Positions 52,896-62,590 of a DNA stretch of 64,000 nucleotides are shown one piece after another. The stretch's first letter is position 1, and each line of letters begins with the position of its first letter. The notes under the pieces are model-generated. The model made no database searches. It was not told where the DNA came from and saw nothing but the letters and a program-made list of their open reading frames with translations. The DNA comes from Anaerolineaceae bacterium (GTDB lineage Bacteria > Chloroflexota > Anaerolineae > Aggregatilineales > Phototrophicaceae): contig JACKCF010000004.1 of assembly GCA_020634165.1 (NCBI GenBank), positions 148,008 through 212,007 of the forward strand, written 5' to 3'. The position numbers and the translations under genes are program-made.

Positions 52896-53492
52896 ATGAA
52901 AACGAAGAATGCCGCCCCCTCAATAGGTCTGAGCGCATTTTTGGTCATGTGGGTGATGGCAACAGCATTGGGTTGGCTGGCAGCGTATATCCTGTATGAA
53001 CTCAACCTCGTTGGCAATTACGACGATGGTATTGGTTATGCGCTCTTGCTAACCGTTGTCCCTGGACTGCCGCTTGCGCTTGTTCAGGCAAAGTTTGTCG
53101 CCCCTAAGTTCAACGTTCATTTCAATTTCTGGCTAAGCCTGACGGTAATTGGACTGCTGTGCAGCGCAGCGACACTCTTCTTATTAAACGACATAAGCCG
53201 TAACTTTGACGATCCGCGCCTGTTATTCACAGCCTTATTTGTGCCCACAGCCATCGTGCAGTGGCTCTTCCTGCTGAACAATCGCGCCAAAGGGGCCTGG
53301 CTATGGGTGATCGCAGCCATCATTAGCGCGCTGCTATTCAACTTTTTGGGTGAAATGCTATCCGACATGATGCTCGATGAAAGCCTCGTAATCGTCATCG
53401 TTGCTGGCGTTCAATCGCTGGTGAGCGGCGGTGTTATGTGGTGGTTGATGCAGCAGCCACAAACTAAAGCGAAGAAGGTCAAGGCAGTGTAG
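52896..53492 (+). CDS. multi-pass membrane protein, paralogue A
   Basis: 198 residues from the ATG at 52896 (GAGG eight bases upstream). Five or six membrane spans. It shares the block IVQWLFLLNNRAKGAWLWVI and a later VSGGVMWWLM with the next gene, so they are diverged tandem paralogues. No family recognised. Confidence 0.65.
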   Translation: MKTKNAAPSIGLSAFLVMWVMATALGWLAAYILYELNLVGNYDDGIGYALLLTVVPGLPLALVQAKFVAPKFNVHFNFWLSLTVIGLLCSAATLFLLNDISRNFDDPRLLFTALFVPTAIVQWLFLLNNRAKGAWLWVIAAIISALLFNFLGEMLSDMMLDESLVIVIVAGVQSLVSGGVMWWLMQQPQTKAKKVKAV

Positions 53493-53495
53493 CTC

Positions 53496-54131
53496 ATGGA
53501 AAAGTCAAAGCCCAAGCGCAAGCACTCAGAAGTCAGGGTCGTCTGGTGGCGATTTTTGCGTATCTGGGTGGTTGGACCACTTGTAGGTTGGTCTGTTGTT
53601 TATTTTCTGGAACGTCCACTTTCTATTTTTGGTGACTTCGATTTCATAAGTTCTCTAGTCATACCGAGTCTATCTGCGAGGTTTTTTCAGGCGATCTGTA
53701 TGCATCAGGCTATGAACATAAGTCGAATAAGATGGTTCATAGCTACACTAGCTGGGCCGGTCCTGCTCACAGCTCTATACGTTTTTGAAATCACCACAGA
53801 AACAGATAGCTTGCTTTGGGATTACATTTACACAGATGCAATTGCTTTTATCCTTCTATGGGGAATTAGGCCATTTATACAATGGCTCTTCTTCCTTCGG
53901 AACAAATTGAGATTCGCATGGCTATGGACTATAACAGTGCCGCTGTTAAATGGGACCCTATGGAATTTCTATTTGATAAAGCCTATGCATGAGAGGAATC
54001 TCATTACATGGACACCTTTATGGGGTGGGACTATTCCTATGGTTCTCTCTGGTCTACTCATGTTGTGGTTACTTCATAACACACAACGCACACGTTTGGC
54101 CGTTTGTCCATCATCCATTCCGCAACCCTAA
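53496..54131 (+). CDS. multi-pass membrane protein, paralogue B
   Basis: 211 residues, five or six spans, starting 3 bp after paralogue A. FIQWLFFLRNKLRFAWLWTI and LSGLLMLWLLHN align with paralogue A. Its DNA is noticeably more AT-rich than the flanking genes. Function unknown. Confidence 0.65.
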   Translation: MEKSKPKRKHSEVRVVWWRFLRIWVVGPLVGWSVVYFLERPLSIFGDFDFISSLVIPSLSARFFQAICMHQAMNISRIRWFIATLAGPVLLTALYVFEITTETDSLLWDYIYTDAIAFILLWGIRPFIQWLFFLRNKLRFAWLWTITVPLLNGTLWNFYLIKPMHERNLITWTPLWGGTIPMVLSGLLMLWLLHNTQRTRLAVCPSSIPQP

Positions 54132-54279
54132 CCGAAAATCTCCCGTGCGCCATTGCTCTGTCGCGTGTTCCCGCTACAATGGGGCGTGTTATTGACGAAC
54201 GTTATATCATTTGTCATGTAGGCATTCGTCATACACATTCGCTAGACACGCTGGTTAAACAACGCGGAGCAAAACACGC

Positions 54280-56280
54280 ATGGCATTTGGTCGGCTCGAC
54301 ATCTTCTGGCCGGATGGCCGCCTGGAATCGGTCACACTGAGTGGGCAGACGGTTTCCGTCGGGCGCGCGGCTGGTAATACGGTCGTGCTGGATACGGAAA
54401 CAGTATCGCGCTACCACTTCAGCATGACCAATGAACACGGCGTGGTATCCATCACCGACCTGGACAGCGAAAACGGCACCTATATCGACAGCATTCGGCT
54501 GCCAAGTAATGAGGCACGTGTGCTGGATGGCGTCGAAGAAATCCAGGCCGGGCACCTGCGCATCATCTTCACCGCATTGGATGAATCACCTACAGCCCCG
54601 ATGCCGCTGGCCAACAATGACGATACTCAGCGCATCGAACTGGAAGAAGCAACCTTCCGGCTGCAAATCGACGCGACAAAATTGGATGTGTGGCCTGCTG
54701 CCAGCAGTTCCGCCGAACTTAGCATCACCAATATGGGCGAAGAAACCCAACTCTATAACGTCGAAGTGGCGGGGTTGCCGCGCGGATGGGCACGAATCAA
54801 TCGGCCTCGGCTGGAAGTTGAACCCAATGAAACGGCAAATGTCCTTATCAACATCAAGCCACCGCGCCGCTATGACAATGCGCCAACGACCTATCCGACG
54901 CAGGTGAATGTCTACGCTGATGAACGCCCGGATATGGTGCTGACAGCGCCGCTCGATGTCCGTATCCATGCTTTCAGCGGGTTTGGCATGGCGCTCGCCC
55001 GCCCCTTTGTCGAAAATCGCGAGTCGATCCGGCTGTTTTTGCATAACCAGGGCAGTGGGCCGCTGGGCATCAAACTGCATGGCACCAGCCCCAGCAAGAC
55101 TGTCTCATTTCAGTTGCCATCGGGCATCCTGAGGTTGGCCCCTGGCCAGCGCATGCAGGTCACGGGTGAAGTCGTGCCGCGCCAACGCGCCATGCTCGGC
55201 CAGCCGACTGTGCACCGCTTCGATATCTGGGCGCAATCCCAGGGTCCGGCCAAGTTCATGGCTGCCGTCAGCGGCAAAGCAGAAATCGCGCCGCGCTTCA
55301 AACCCTGGCAGTTGATCGCCGCCGGAGGCATCGCCGTGTCGCTGCTGCTGCTCGGCATCATGGCATTCATAGGACTACTCACCCCACGTCCGCCTGTCAT
55401 TCGGGATGTGACGGTCAACAGCGGCCAACTTGAGCAGGGCGAAACGCTCATTTTGTCCTGGGTAGCTGAAAATACCAATGACATCAACATTCGCGTGAAT
55501 CAGGCACCCTATCTGACGCTGCCGGGAAATTCCAACCACGTTGAGATAGATACCAGCGAACTTTCCGGCGACATCGTGCTGACAGTACAGGGCACAGGCA
55601 ACGGCGAGACTGTCGAAGCCAGCGTGCCCGTCTACATCTACCGAGAAATGGTCGTGGAAAATTTCATGGCCGACCCTGGCAATCTGGTGCGATATGTCGT
55701 CACAACCATCACCGTCAGTTGGGATGTTCCTGGCGCGACTACGGTCGAAATCAACGGTCTGGAAGCTTTTACGAATGCGCCGCTTGAGGATGTCTATGGG
55801 CCAACTGGAACGATACCTGGCGTCAGCGGTGTCGCCAGTGGGCCAATTATCCTGGCGCTGCGGGCGGAAGATGCTGTCGGCAACGTCGCTGAGGATACTT
55901 TCACGCTGACGGTCAGCGATGCCTATTGCGTCGCTAACACGCAAGTTACCCTGCGCGAAGGGCCTAACCCCAACAATCAGCAGATCGGCACCGTGCCATC
56001 TGGTGAGCGCGTGATTGTTGATGCACAGGATGGTGGGGCTGGCTGGCTGCGCGTGGTGCTGCCGAGCGGCGTCTATGGATGGGGCGAGCGCGGCTTCTTC
56101 ACCTGTGATGAAGGTTTCCGCGTTGAGGAGCTACGCGCCATTCTGGATGTTCCAGCGCCGCTGCCAACAATGACCGCGACACTCGTCCCAACACCGACAC
56201 CAACCCTGGCACCGCCATCACCGACGCCGATCATTGTGCCAACTGTGGCCCCTGTCGCGACCAATACAAACAGTCAGTAA
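54280..56280 (+). CDS. FHA - NEW3-like - TM - SH3b protein
   Basis: 666 residues. FHA domain at about 25-85 (VGRAAGN, SRYHFSM, ENGTYID); NEW3-like beta-sandwich domains at about 125-335; one membrane span at about 350-372 (LIAAGGIAVSLLLLGIMAF); beta-sandwich regions after that; a bacterial SH3 domain at about 548-607 (NTQVTLREGPNPNNQQIGTV); and a Pro/Thr-rich tail. The FHA part would be cytoplasmic and the SH3 part outside, an inside-out link between phospho-signalling and the cell wall. Ligands unknown. Confidence 0.8.
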   Translation: MAFGRLDIFWPDGRLESVTLSGQTVSVGRAAGNTVVLDTETVSRYHFSMTNEHGVVSITDLDSENGTYIDSIRLPSNEARVLDGVEEIQAGHLRIIFTALDESPTAPMPLANNDDTQRIELEEATFRLQIDATKLDVWPAASSSAELSITNMGEETQLYNVEVAGLPRGWARINRPRLEVEPNETANVLINIKPPRRYDNAPTTYPTQVNVYADERPDMVLTAPLDVRIHAFSGFGMALARPFVENRESIRLFLHNQGSGPLGIKLHGTSPSKTVSFQLPSGILRLAPGQRMQVTGEVVPRQRAMLGQPTVHRFDIWAQSQGPAKFMAAVSGKAEIAPRFKPWQLIAAGGIAVSLLLLGIMAFIGLLTPRPPVIRDVTVNSGQLEQGETLILSWVAENTNDINIRVNQAPYLTLPGNSNHVEIDTSELSGDIVLTVQGTGNGETVEASVPVYIYREMVVENFMADPGNLVRYVVTTITVSWDVPGATTVEINGLEAFTNAPLEDVYGPTGTIPGVSGVASGPIILALRAEDAVGNVAEDTFTLTVSDAYCVANTQVTLREGPNPNNQQIGTVPSGERVIVDAQDGGAGWLRVVLPSGVYGWGERGFFTCDEGFRVEELRAILDVPAPLPTMTATLVPTPTPTLAPPSPTPIIVPTVAPVATNTNSQ

Positions 56281-56437
56281 AATCAGTTTCGTCGCACGAC
56301 AACGCATGCAATGGGTAATCGTAGGTTATAATGACTTCGGCAGTATTGTCCCGGCATTCAATCATTTCTCGATGCAATGCGCCGGTTTAACACGAACAAT
56401 CAAGCTGATGGCCAATCCAAAAACAGGAGCATAGATC

Positions 56438-58279
56438 GTGCGCCGACTACTTACCGTTTTCTGCTTATTGATGCTGCTGCCACTGACGACCCTCGCTCAG
56501 AGCATCCCGCCTATTGACCCGGCAATCATCGTGGGCGATGTTCTTATCGGCGGGAGTGATGCTCTTGCCCCACTCACTCAGCGCATGATTACTGGCTTTG
56601 TGACCGAGGGTGCAACTGGCAATATCGTCGTGGAAAACCAGACAACTGCGGAAGCCATGCTGCGTTTTTGCAGTGGTGAACTCGATATTGTCCATGCGGA
56701 CCGTCTGCCCACTGATGATGAAACCGCCGCCTGTGAATCCGCCGGACGCGCACCGGTCGTCATGCCAATCGCAGCCGATGCCGTCGCAGTGGTTGTCAGC
56801 AATGGCAATCCGTTCCTGATTAATGCGACTCAGGACGAAGTTCAGCAGCTATTTGGCCCAGCCGTTGTGTGGTCCGATGTGCAGCCTAGTTGGCCCAGTG
56901 AGCCGATCAACCGCCACCTGACAGAAGCCGACTCCGATACCTTTAATACATTTGCAGATGCCATTTACGGCGGCGACCAGCGCATTCCGCTGACAGCTAT
57001 CGGGGCGCGCTTCTATGAAGACCTCAACGCGCTTTATGCTGCCCTCCAGGTCGATCCTTATGCCATTGGCATTTTGCCCGCATCTTATGCCAATCGGAAC
57101 ATTGGCTCGGTGCGTATTGTGTCGATCAACAACGTACAGCCAACTTCGGACAATGTTCAGAGCAATTTTTACCCGATGGCGCGCCAGTTCTACCTGATTT
57201 CCCATGCCACCCTGATGCAGCAGCAACCCCAGGTAGAAGCCTTCCTGAACTACTATATCCTGCATGCCCTCGAACAGATCACGGCCCTGGGCTACTACCC
57301 GATTGACCTGAGCAGCGCTGAACAAGCATGGCTCAGTGCGTCGAGTAGTGATACACCGACCGCGCTACCAACGCCAGCCGTTGTCGAAGCCCCTGAGCAA
57401 ACGGTTGAAGAAGGCCTTGAAGAGGTTGTAGAGCCGCCAGTAAATGAGGCAGTCGTTGATCAAGCCCTGCAGGAACAGTTGAATGCCATTCAAATCCTGG
57501 CCGATGCCCGTTCCGATATGGAGCTGTTTGCTGTGACGATGTTCGGTGCCGAACGGCCAGAGGGCTGGAATGGCAGCCTGAACACGGATGATCCCCAGTT
57601 GGCACTGCTGATCCGGCTTGATCTGGAAATCCTGGCTGCCAGCCAGCTTGGGACCGATGTTCGCCCATTTGGCTGGTTTGGCGCTGTTCCGAGCAGTCAA
57701 TACGCCATCGCGCGTGATGTCCGCCATGACCTGGAACTGCTGGCTGACGCAATCTTCGGCTTTAGCGAACGCCCAACCGGATGGGAAGGTCCATCTGATG
57801 CGATTATGCGCTGTGACCGCAGCACTCAGTCGCTCGTTGGCCTGCTGCGCCTGAGTGGCGTTTACGCCGTACCGAATGCCGATCCCAATTCAGCGACCTA
57901 TTGCGATGACCTGGCCCAGCAAGCAGCCGTCTTCACTGAGTCCAGCCTGCTCAATCGCAGCGACGTCACAATCAACGTGCCAGGTGCAGGACTCAACGGC
58001 AGCTTTAACGGTGATGCCACCATCGACTCTGAGTTCGCCGTTGGTTTTTATGATCGCGGTGCTGCCATTCGTGGTGGCGTGATCCCGTTAGGTACGCCTG
58101 TGCGCGTCATCGCCCGCAGCTATGCCGATTTCTCCAACATGATGCTGATCCAGGGTGAGGGCTTCGCATTGTACGTTGAGCACCAGTCAACGACCATCAC
58201 ACCGGCTGAATTCTTCGCCCTTAAGGATGCCGCTAATAGTGGTATGGAGACGTTCTGTAACGCCCTCTGGTGCGAGTAG
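56438..58279 (+). CDS. PstS-like substrate-binding protein with C-terminal repeats
   Basis: 613 residues from a GTG (AGGAG eight bases before). Signal peptide (about 1-20). Residues about 32-295 look like a PstS/phosphate-binding-protein domain (LIGGSDALAPLTQRMITGF, then the ELDIVHADR block). A Glu/Pro-rich linker precedes three repeats at 357-379, 392-415 and 428-451 and a further C-terminal domain. No phosphate-transport permease is nearby. A role in phosphate or anion sensing is possible but not shown. Confidence 0.65.
   Translation: MRRLLTVFCLLMLLPLTTLAQSIPPIDPAIIVGDVLIGGSDALAPLTQRMITGFVTEGATGNIVVENQTTAEAMLRFCSGELDIVHADRLPTDDETAACESAGRAPVVMPIAADAVAVVVSNGNPFLINATQDEVQQLFGPAVVWSDVQPSWPSEPINRHLTEADSDTFNTFADAIYGGDQRIPLTAIGARFYEDLNALYAALQVDPYAIGILPASYANRNIGSVRIVSINNVQPTSDNVQSNFYPMARQFYLISHATLMQQQPQVEAFLNYYILHALEQITALGYYPIDLSSAEQAWLSASSSDTPTALPTPAVVEAPEQTVEEGLEEVVEPPVNEAVVDQALQEQLNAIQILADARSDMELFAVTMFGAERPEGWNGSLNTDDPQLALLIRLDLEILAASQLGTDVRPFGWFGAVPSSQYAIARDVRHDLELLADAIFGFSERPTGWEGPSDAIMRCDRSTQSLVGLLRLSGVYAVPNADPNSATYCDDLAQQAAVFTESSLLNRSDVTINVPGAGLNGSFNGDATIDSEFAVGFYDRGAAIRGGVIPLGTPVRVIARSYADFSNMMLIQGEGFALYVEHQSTTITPAEFFALKDAANSGMETFCNALWCE
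57506..57790 (+). repeat. three ~24-residue repeats in the PstS-like protein
   Basis: The copies share the pattern (R)xDxExxA..(F)G...RPxGWxG: SDMELFAVTMFGAERPEGW, LDLEILAASQLGTDVRPFGW and HDLELLADAIFGFSERPTGW. Spacing 35-36 residues. Confidence 0.75.
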
Positions 58280-58310
58280 TCCATATGCGCGTTTAACGCA
58301 GTAAGTCACG

Positions 58311-58340
58311 GCAGATGCCTTTACAGGCATCTGCTTTTCA
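58311..58340 (+). terminator. intrinsic terminator of the PstS-like gene
   Basis: GCAGATGCCT (58311-58320) pairs perfectly with AGGCATCTGC (58325-58334) with a 4-base loop, followed by TTTT. Confidence 0.8.
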
Positions 58341-58355
58341 TATATTGGGGGAACC

Positions 58356-59183
58356 ATGAACCTTTCCTGTCATAGCTGGGCATTTAACGACCTGAGATTG
58401 CCGGAAGCTTTGGGCACTATTGCGCGCATGGGATTCCGCTATGTGGACCTGGGCAGTGGGTCGCACTTCAATACTGTGCGGGCGGCCAACCCGGCCACGC
58501 GCAAAGCTGTCTTTGAAGAACTCCAGGCTGACCTGGAAATGTTTAACCTCAAGCTGGCCGATGTCTACCTGATGCTGCCGCGCATTTCCATTTCCGATGA
58601 TACCAAGCGTCGGACGGATATCGCCCTGTTTAAAGCTGTGCTGCCGATGCTCAAGGCATTGGGCGCACCAGGGGTCACTGTTTCGGCAGGCGTTGTTCAT
58701 CCCGAAGATGACGAGGAAGCCTATCAGCGCACTGTGACGGCACTACAGGACATGCTCGATGCGGCGCAGAAAGCGGATTTACCCCTGAGTGTGGAGCCTT
58801 CGCTTAACAGCATGGTGGTATCCGTCGAGCAGATGCAGACAATGCTGGAAGCAGTCGAAGGGCTGCAATTGACGCTCGACTGGGGTCACCTCATGCACGA
58901 GAAAGTCAAAAACAGCGACATCGAAGCGCTGCTACCCCACACACGCCATATTCAGGTGCGGCAGGCGGCAGCGGGCAAACTCCAGATGCCATTTGACAAA
59001 GGCAAGCTCAATATCGAAGAACTGTATGCGCTGCTGATTGACGCAAACTATCAAGGCGCGCTGTCAATTGAGTATATGTTGAGTGGATGGCAGAAATCGC
59101 ACAATGTCAGCATGATTGACGAAATCATCCAGCTACGCGATGCCCTGCGCGGTGCCCGTGAATCCCTCAGGCTCACAGAGTAG
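58356..59183 (+). CDS. sugar phosphate isomerase/epimerase (xylose isomerase-like TIM barrel)
   Basis: 275 residues. AP-endonuclease-2/xylose-isomerase-like TIM-barrel protein: ARMGFRYVDLGSG near the N-terminus, LPLSVEPSLNSMVVSVEQ (metal-binding Glu), LTLDWGHLMHEK (metal-binding Asp/His) and LSIEYMLSGWQ (Glu). Such proteins isomerise or epimerise sugars. GGGG precedes the ATG. Next gene 3 bp downstream. Confidence 0.8.
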   Translation: MNLSCHSWAFNDLRLPEALGTIARMGFRYVDLGSGSHFNTVRAANPATRKAVFEELQADLEMFNLKLADVYLMLPRISISDDTKRRTDIALFKAVLPMLKALGAPGVTVSAGVVHPEDDEEAYQRTVTALQDMLDAAQKADLPLSVEPSLNSMVVSVEQMQTMLEAVEGLQLTLDWGHLMHEKVKNSDIEALLPHTRHIQVRQAAAGKLQMPFDKGKLNIEELYALLIDANYQGALSIEYMLSGWQKSHNVSMIDEIIQLRDALRGARESLRLTE

Positions 59184-59186
59184 ACC

Positions 59187-59864
59187 ATGACCTATTCACT
59201 GGAAAATGTGGTCCCCTGGGGACGAACACTCGACGAATACGCGACATTTTTCGCGCTTACAGATGATGACCTGAAAAAGTCAATCATTGGCTGTGGCGAT
59301 GGTCCGGCCAGCTTCAATATGGAGGCCACCGCGCGCGGAACGAAGGTTGTTTCCTGCGATCCCATCTATGCCTTCAATGCCGATGCGATCCGCCAGCGCA
59401 TTGACGAAACCTATCCGGTTATCATGGCGCAAACGGCTGCTCATCAGGAGCAGTTCCTATGGAATCACTACAAAACACTGGATAACCTGGCGAATATCCG
59501 CATGCAGGCCATGCGGCGCTTTCTGGAAGATTACCGAGATGGACCATCGCGCTATATTGCTTCCGCGCTACCCGATTTACCCATTGCCAGCGACAGCTTC
59601 GATCTGGCGCTAAGCTCGCACTTCCTGTTCCTGTATTCAGAACAGCTTGACCTGGACTTTCATCAGCGCAGTGTGGATGAAATGCTGCGCGTAGCGCGCG
59701 AGGTCCGCATCTTCCCACTACTGGACCTGACCGTACAGACTTCGAGCCATCTGGAACCTATCATGACGACGTTGGGCCAGCGCGGCTACCACTGCCAGAT
59801 CGAGACAGTCCATTATGAATTTCAGCGTGGCGGTAACAAGATGCTGCGCATCACCCGCAGCTAG
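59187..59864 (+). CDS. SAM-dependent methyltransferase-like protein
   Basis: 225 residues. IIGCGDGPASFNMEATARG is a motif I-like nucleotide site with VSCDPIYAF as the acidic strand end; DSFDLALSSHFLFLY corresponds to motif IV/post-motif. Class I methyltransferase fold; substrate unknown. Starts 3 bp after the isomerase, so one operon. Confidence 0.75.
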   Translation: MTYSLENVVPWGRTLDEYATFFALTDDDLKKSIIGCGDGPASFNMEATARGTKVVSCDPIYAFNADAIRQRIDETYPVIMAQTAAHQEQFLWNHYKTLDNLANIRMQAMRRFLEDYRDGPSRYIASALPDLPIASDSFDLALSSHFLFLYSEQLDLDFHQRSVDEMLRVAREVRIFPLLDLTVQTSSHLEPIMTTLGQRGYHCQIETVHYEFQRGGNKMLRITRS

Positions 59865-59867
59865 GAT

Positions 59868-60575
59868 TCAATCCGCCAGCAGATAGCGCACTTCCAGGGG
59901 CGTTTCGCTGACGTCACCATTTTCGGCTTTTTGCACCCAGTACGCACCAGCTCCTTCACGAGAGGTGACAATCGCCTTGCGTTCGCCATCGACATAATGT
60001 GCGGCTGTCCCATCATCTAGGGCGATGCCTGCGGGCACTTCGCCGGTGCTTACCAGCCGATGATATGCCGGACGACGGGATTCTTCACCATCATAATGCG
60101 GTGAGCAGGTCCCTGGCAGGTACCCCAGGCACTTCAACGGGTTAATCTGCCCAGGAATCGAATCTGTCAGGCCATATTCAAACCAGCAGATCGCACCAGC
60201 GCTGATGCCTGCCAGCACTGTGCCGTTCTGTGCCGCTGTCCGCAGAATGTCGTGCAGGCCCCACTCACGCCAAAGTGCCAGCATCGAGCGCGTATTACCA
60301 CCGCCGACATAAATCACATCTTGACCTAAAAGAAAATCTTCTATATCCGCCGTATGTGGTTTAAACAGCGACAAATGCGATGCTTTGCAATAAAGCTGGT
60401 TAAAGGCATTATAAAAGTTGATGATGTAGTCGGGATGCTCTGCGCTGGCCTGGCCCAAAAAACAGATGCGTGGGTTGATCTTCTCCGTCTGGGCCAGCAC
60501 ATAACGATCTAAGGCAAGATTCTCCGGCTCCATACTAAATCCACCACCACCCATCGCAATAATCTGCATCGGCAT
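59868..60575 (-). CDS. peptidase E (S51) family protein
   Basis: 235 residues from the ATG at 60575, six bases after GGAGGAG; the frame is open further upstream. Opening IIAMGGGGFSM, the GGGNTRSML block and the nucleophile serine in AGISAGAICWF are those of the peptidase E/cyanophycinase family of the glutamine-amidotransferase-like fold. It cleaves Asp-dipeptides in known cases. Confidence 0.85.
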   Translation of the reverse strand: MPMQIIAMGGGGFSMEPENLALDRYVLAQTEKINPRICFLGQASAEHPDYIINFYNAFNQLYCKASHLSLFKPHTADIEDFLLGQDVIYVGGGNTRSMLALWREWGLHDILRTAAQNGTVLAGISAGAICWFEYGLTDSIPGQINPLKCLGYLPGTCSPHYDGEESRRPAYHRLVSTGEVPAGIALDDGTAAHYVDGERKAIVTSREGAGAYWVQKAENGDVSETPLEVRYLLAD

Positions 60576-60799
60576 TTGCCGCTCCTCCATGTTGGTCAAT
60601 CCATTTGTTGGAAGTCTAAACGGCTGCAAGGCATGTGTAAAGTCATTTGGCCCATACTGATGTCTAGTACGAACAATTAGTCAAATTGTTAATTTTTGAA
60701 CAATAGGCTCGCGTTACGAAATTTATAACGCTATACTGTTATGGGTTGATAACATATTCGGTGTTATCACATTGGGGTGCAAACACAGGGTTTATCACT

Positions 60800-61216
60800 A
60801 TGTCCTTTGACTATCACGTCATCCGTCATGAATCACTGCCTATTTTAATTGCCGCGATTGGCAGCCAGTGGGGCAACCACAGCATGACGAATTTGTTCAG
60901 CGATTGCCTGGATGCCTGCCAGGGCGATGAACGGCGTTTCATCCGCATCAATGATTTTTCCCAGGCACAGATGTCCCTGACGGACATCATCATGCTTGTA
61001 CAGATGCTCTCTACGAATCATGTGCCAGGGTCCTATCTCGATACGCACTTCGACGATGTACTGGTCGGGACCGATGCCTGGGTTTATGTCGCGCGTGACC
61101 GCATCAGCAAGCATCTGGGCAGGCATGTCGCACTCTTCCCAACGCAGGATGCAGCCTTACGTTACGCCATCAACCAACTCACACGCGGCGCCCATACTGA
61201 TCCGGCTCGCGTCTGA
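60800..61216 (+). CDS. STAS-like protein, distant paralogue
   Basis: 138 residues from the ATG at 60800 (MSFDYHVIRHE). Strand/helix pattern like the proteins at 12.4 and 41.8-43.2 kb: FIRINDFSQ strand, a long helix, a WVYVARDRISK segment and a DAALRYAINQL helix. It lacks the GMPxGNPxPH core of the tandem set, so relatedness is weaker. Confidence 0.5.
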   Translation: MSFDYHVIRHESLPILIAAIGSQWGNHSMTNLFSDCLDACQGDERRFIRINDFSQAQMSLTDIIMLVQMLSTNHVPGSYLDTHFDDVLVGTDAWVYVARDRISKHLGRHVALFPTQDAALRYAINQLTRGAHTDPARV

Positions 61217-61304
61217 AGTCTGCCTGCTCAGGACTGCACATCTCCCCAAAAACACCTAAAATACGCAGCATCTATGATGAATTATCTTACCGAGGAGTCG
61301 GCTG

Positions 61305-61682
61305 ATGCTGCGTTGTGGCATTGATATGATTGAGCATGAGCGCGTTGCGGCTGGCATCGAACGGCTGGGAGAGCGTTTCCTGAATCGTTTTTTTACGGCT
61401 GGGGAACGTGCCGACTGCGAGGATGCACCGCATCGGCTGGCAGCACGTTTGGCTGGAAAAGAAGCCGTCGCCAAAGCCCTGGGAACGGGCATTGGCGACG
61501 TGCGTTGGGTCGATATTGAAATTCGAGTAGATAATCCGCGTAAACGACCAACACTGCACCTGCATGGTACGGCCGCCGAACTCGCCGCAGAAATGGGCTT
61601 ATCCGAGTGGGATATCAGCCTATGCCATACACAGGAATATGCCAGTGCGATGGCCGTCGCGATGGGCGATAACTCTGCGTAA
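61305..61682 (+). CDS. acpS: holo-[acyl-carrier-protein] synthase
   Basis: 125 residues. It transfers phosphopantetheine from CoA to acyl carrier protein. Opening GIDMIEHERVAAGI (metal-binding Asp) and AARLAGKEAVAKALG (Glu) are the AcpS signatures; the terminal SLCHTQEYASAMAVA is the third. GAGGAG lies seven bases before the ATG. Confidence 0.93.
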   Translation: MLRCGIDMIEHERVAAGIERLGERFLNRFFTAGERADCEDAPHRLAARLAGKEAVAKALGTGIGDVRWVDIEIRVDNPRKRPTLHLHGTAAELAAEMGLSEWDISLCHTQEYASAMAVAMGDNSA

Positions 61683-61683
61683 G

Positions 61684-62439
61684 CTACAGGTCACCTTGGG
61701 TCTTGAACTCGGTGAGGGCGTCGTCAGTTGGCTGCTGGCTCCAATCCGAGCGGAACAGCAAGGTTGCCCCACCGAACATCAGCGTATCCCCATCTGCCAA
61801 TTGACGCTGGGCTTCCCCGGTCAGCGGTTCACCGTTCACGAAGGTGCCGTTGCTGCTGCCCAGATCAGATAAGAACCAGCGATCATTTTTCAGGCGTAAA
61901 ACGGCATGTGGCCGAGATACCGAGCGATCCTGCAAGCGAATCTGCCAGGTTGCGTCGGACGTCGCGCGACCAATCAGCAGTTCCTTGCCGACGAGTGCCA
62001 GCGATTGGCCTTCTTGCGGGCCATTGGTGGCAATCAGGCTGGCCTGTCCACCTTCTGCGGATGGCAGAATAACACGGCCTGTCTGTTCAGCTATCTCCAG
62101 ATCAGCTTCATCGGCGGCGAGAAATTGAATTTCTGGTACATAGAGGCGAATCGTATCCCCGGCGAACAAAGGGAATGGTTCATTGACACGCTCATTGTTG
62201 ACGAAGGTGCCATTGCTGCTGCTGAGGTCGGCTACAAAGAATACCCCATTGCGATAGGACACAACCGCATGCTGACGCGATACATGCTGCTCTGCAATCT
62301 GGATATCATTGTTGGAAGAGCGGCCAATGGTCGCAGTAGCGCCTTCCCGCAGAACAAAATCGCAGATGTGATTGCTATGGGGATCGTGCCATCTCAGTCG
62401 TGCTAGTGCTTCGGCCATATAGTCTGTCGCCATTATCAT
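61684..62439 (-). CDS. protein with two FHA domains
   Basis: 251 residues. FHA 1 at about 35-100 (IGRSSNNDIQI, VSRQHAVV, SSNGTFVN) and FHA 2 at about 150-220 (IGRATSD, VSRPHAVLRL, SSNGTFVNG). Two sites that could bind phosphothreonine at once, so an adaptor. No signal peptide or span. Tail-to-tail with acpS. Confidence 0.9.
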   Translation of the reverse strand: MIMATDYMAEALARLRWHDPHSNHICDFVLREGATATIGRSSNNDIQIAEQHVSRQHAVVSYRNGVFFVADLSSSNGTFVNNERVNEPFPLFAGDTIRLYVPEIQFLAADEADLEIAEQTGRVILPSAEGGQASLIATNGPQEGQSLALVGKELLIGRATSDATWQIRLQDRSVSRPHAVLRLKNDRWFLSDLGSSNGTFVNGEPLTGEAQRQLADGDTLMFGGATLLFRSDWSQQPTDDALTEFKTQGDL

Positions 62440-62590
62440 GAGTCTGAATCCTGGCCAGCAACCCAGCCAGGGCCGCTAACCTTAACATTATAATCGTACT
62501 ATAACGTAGACTGTACCGAAATCCACCTTACAGCATACTAAATCGCACGATGTTTATGGCTTTTGTATAGTTTAGGTCGGGGTTAGCCAC

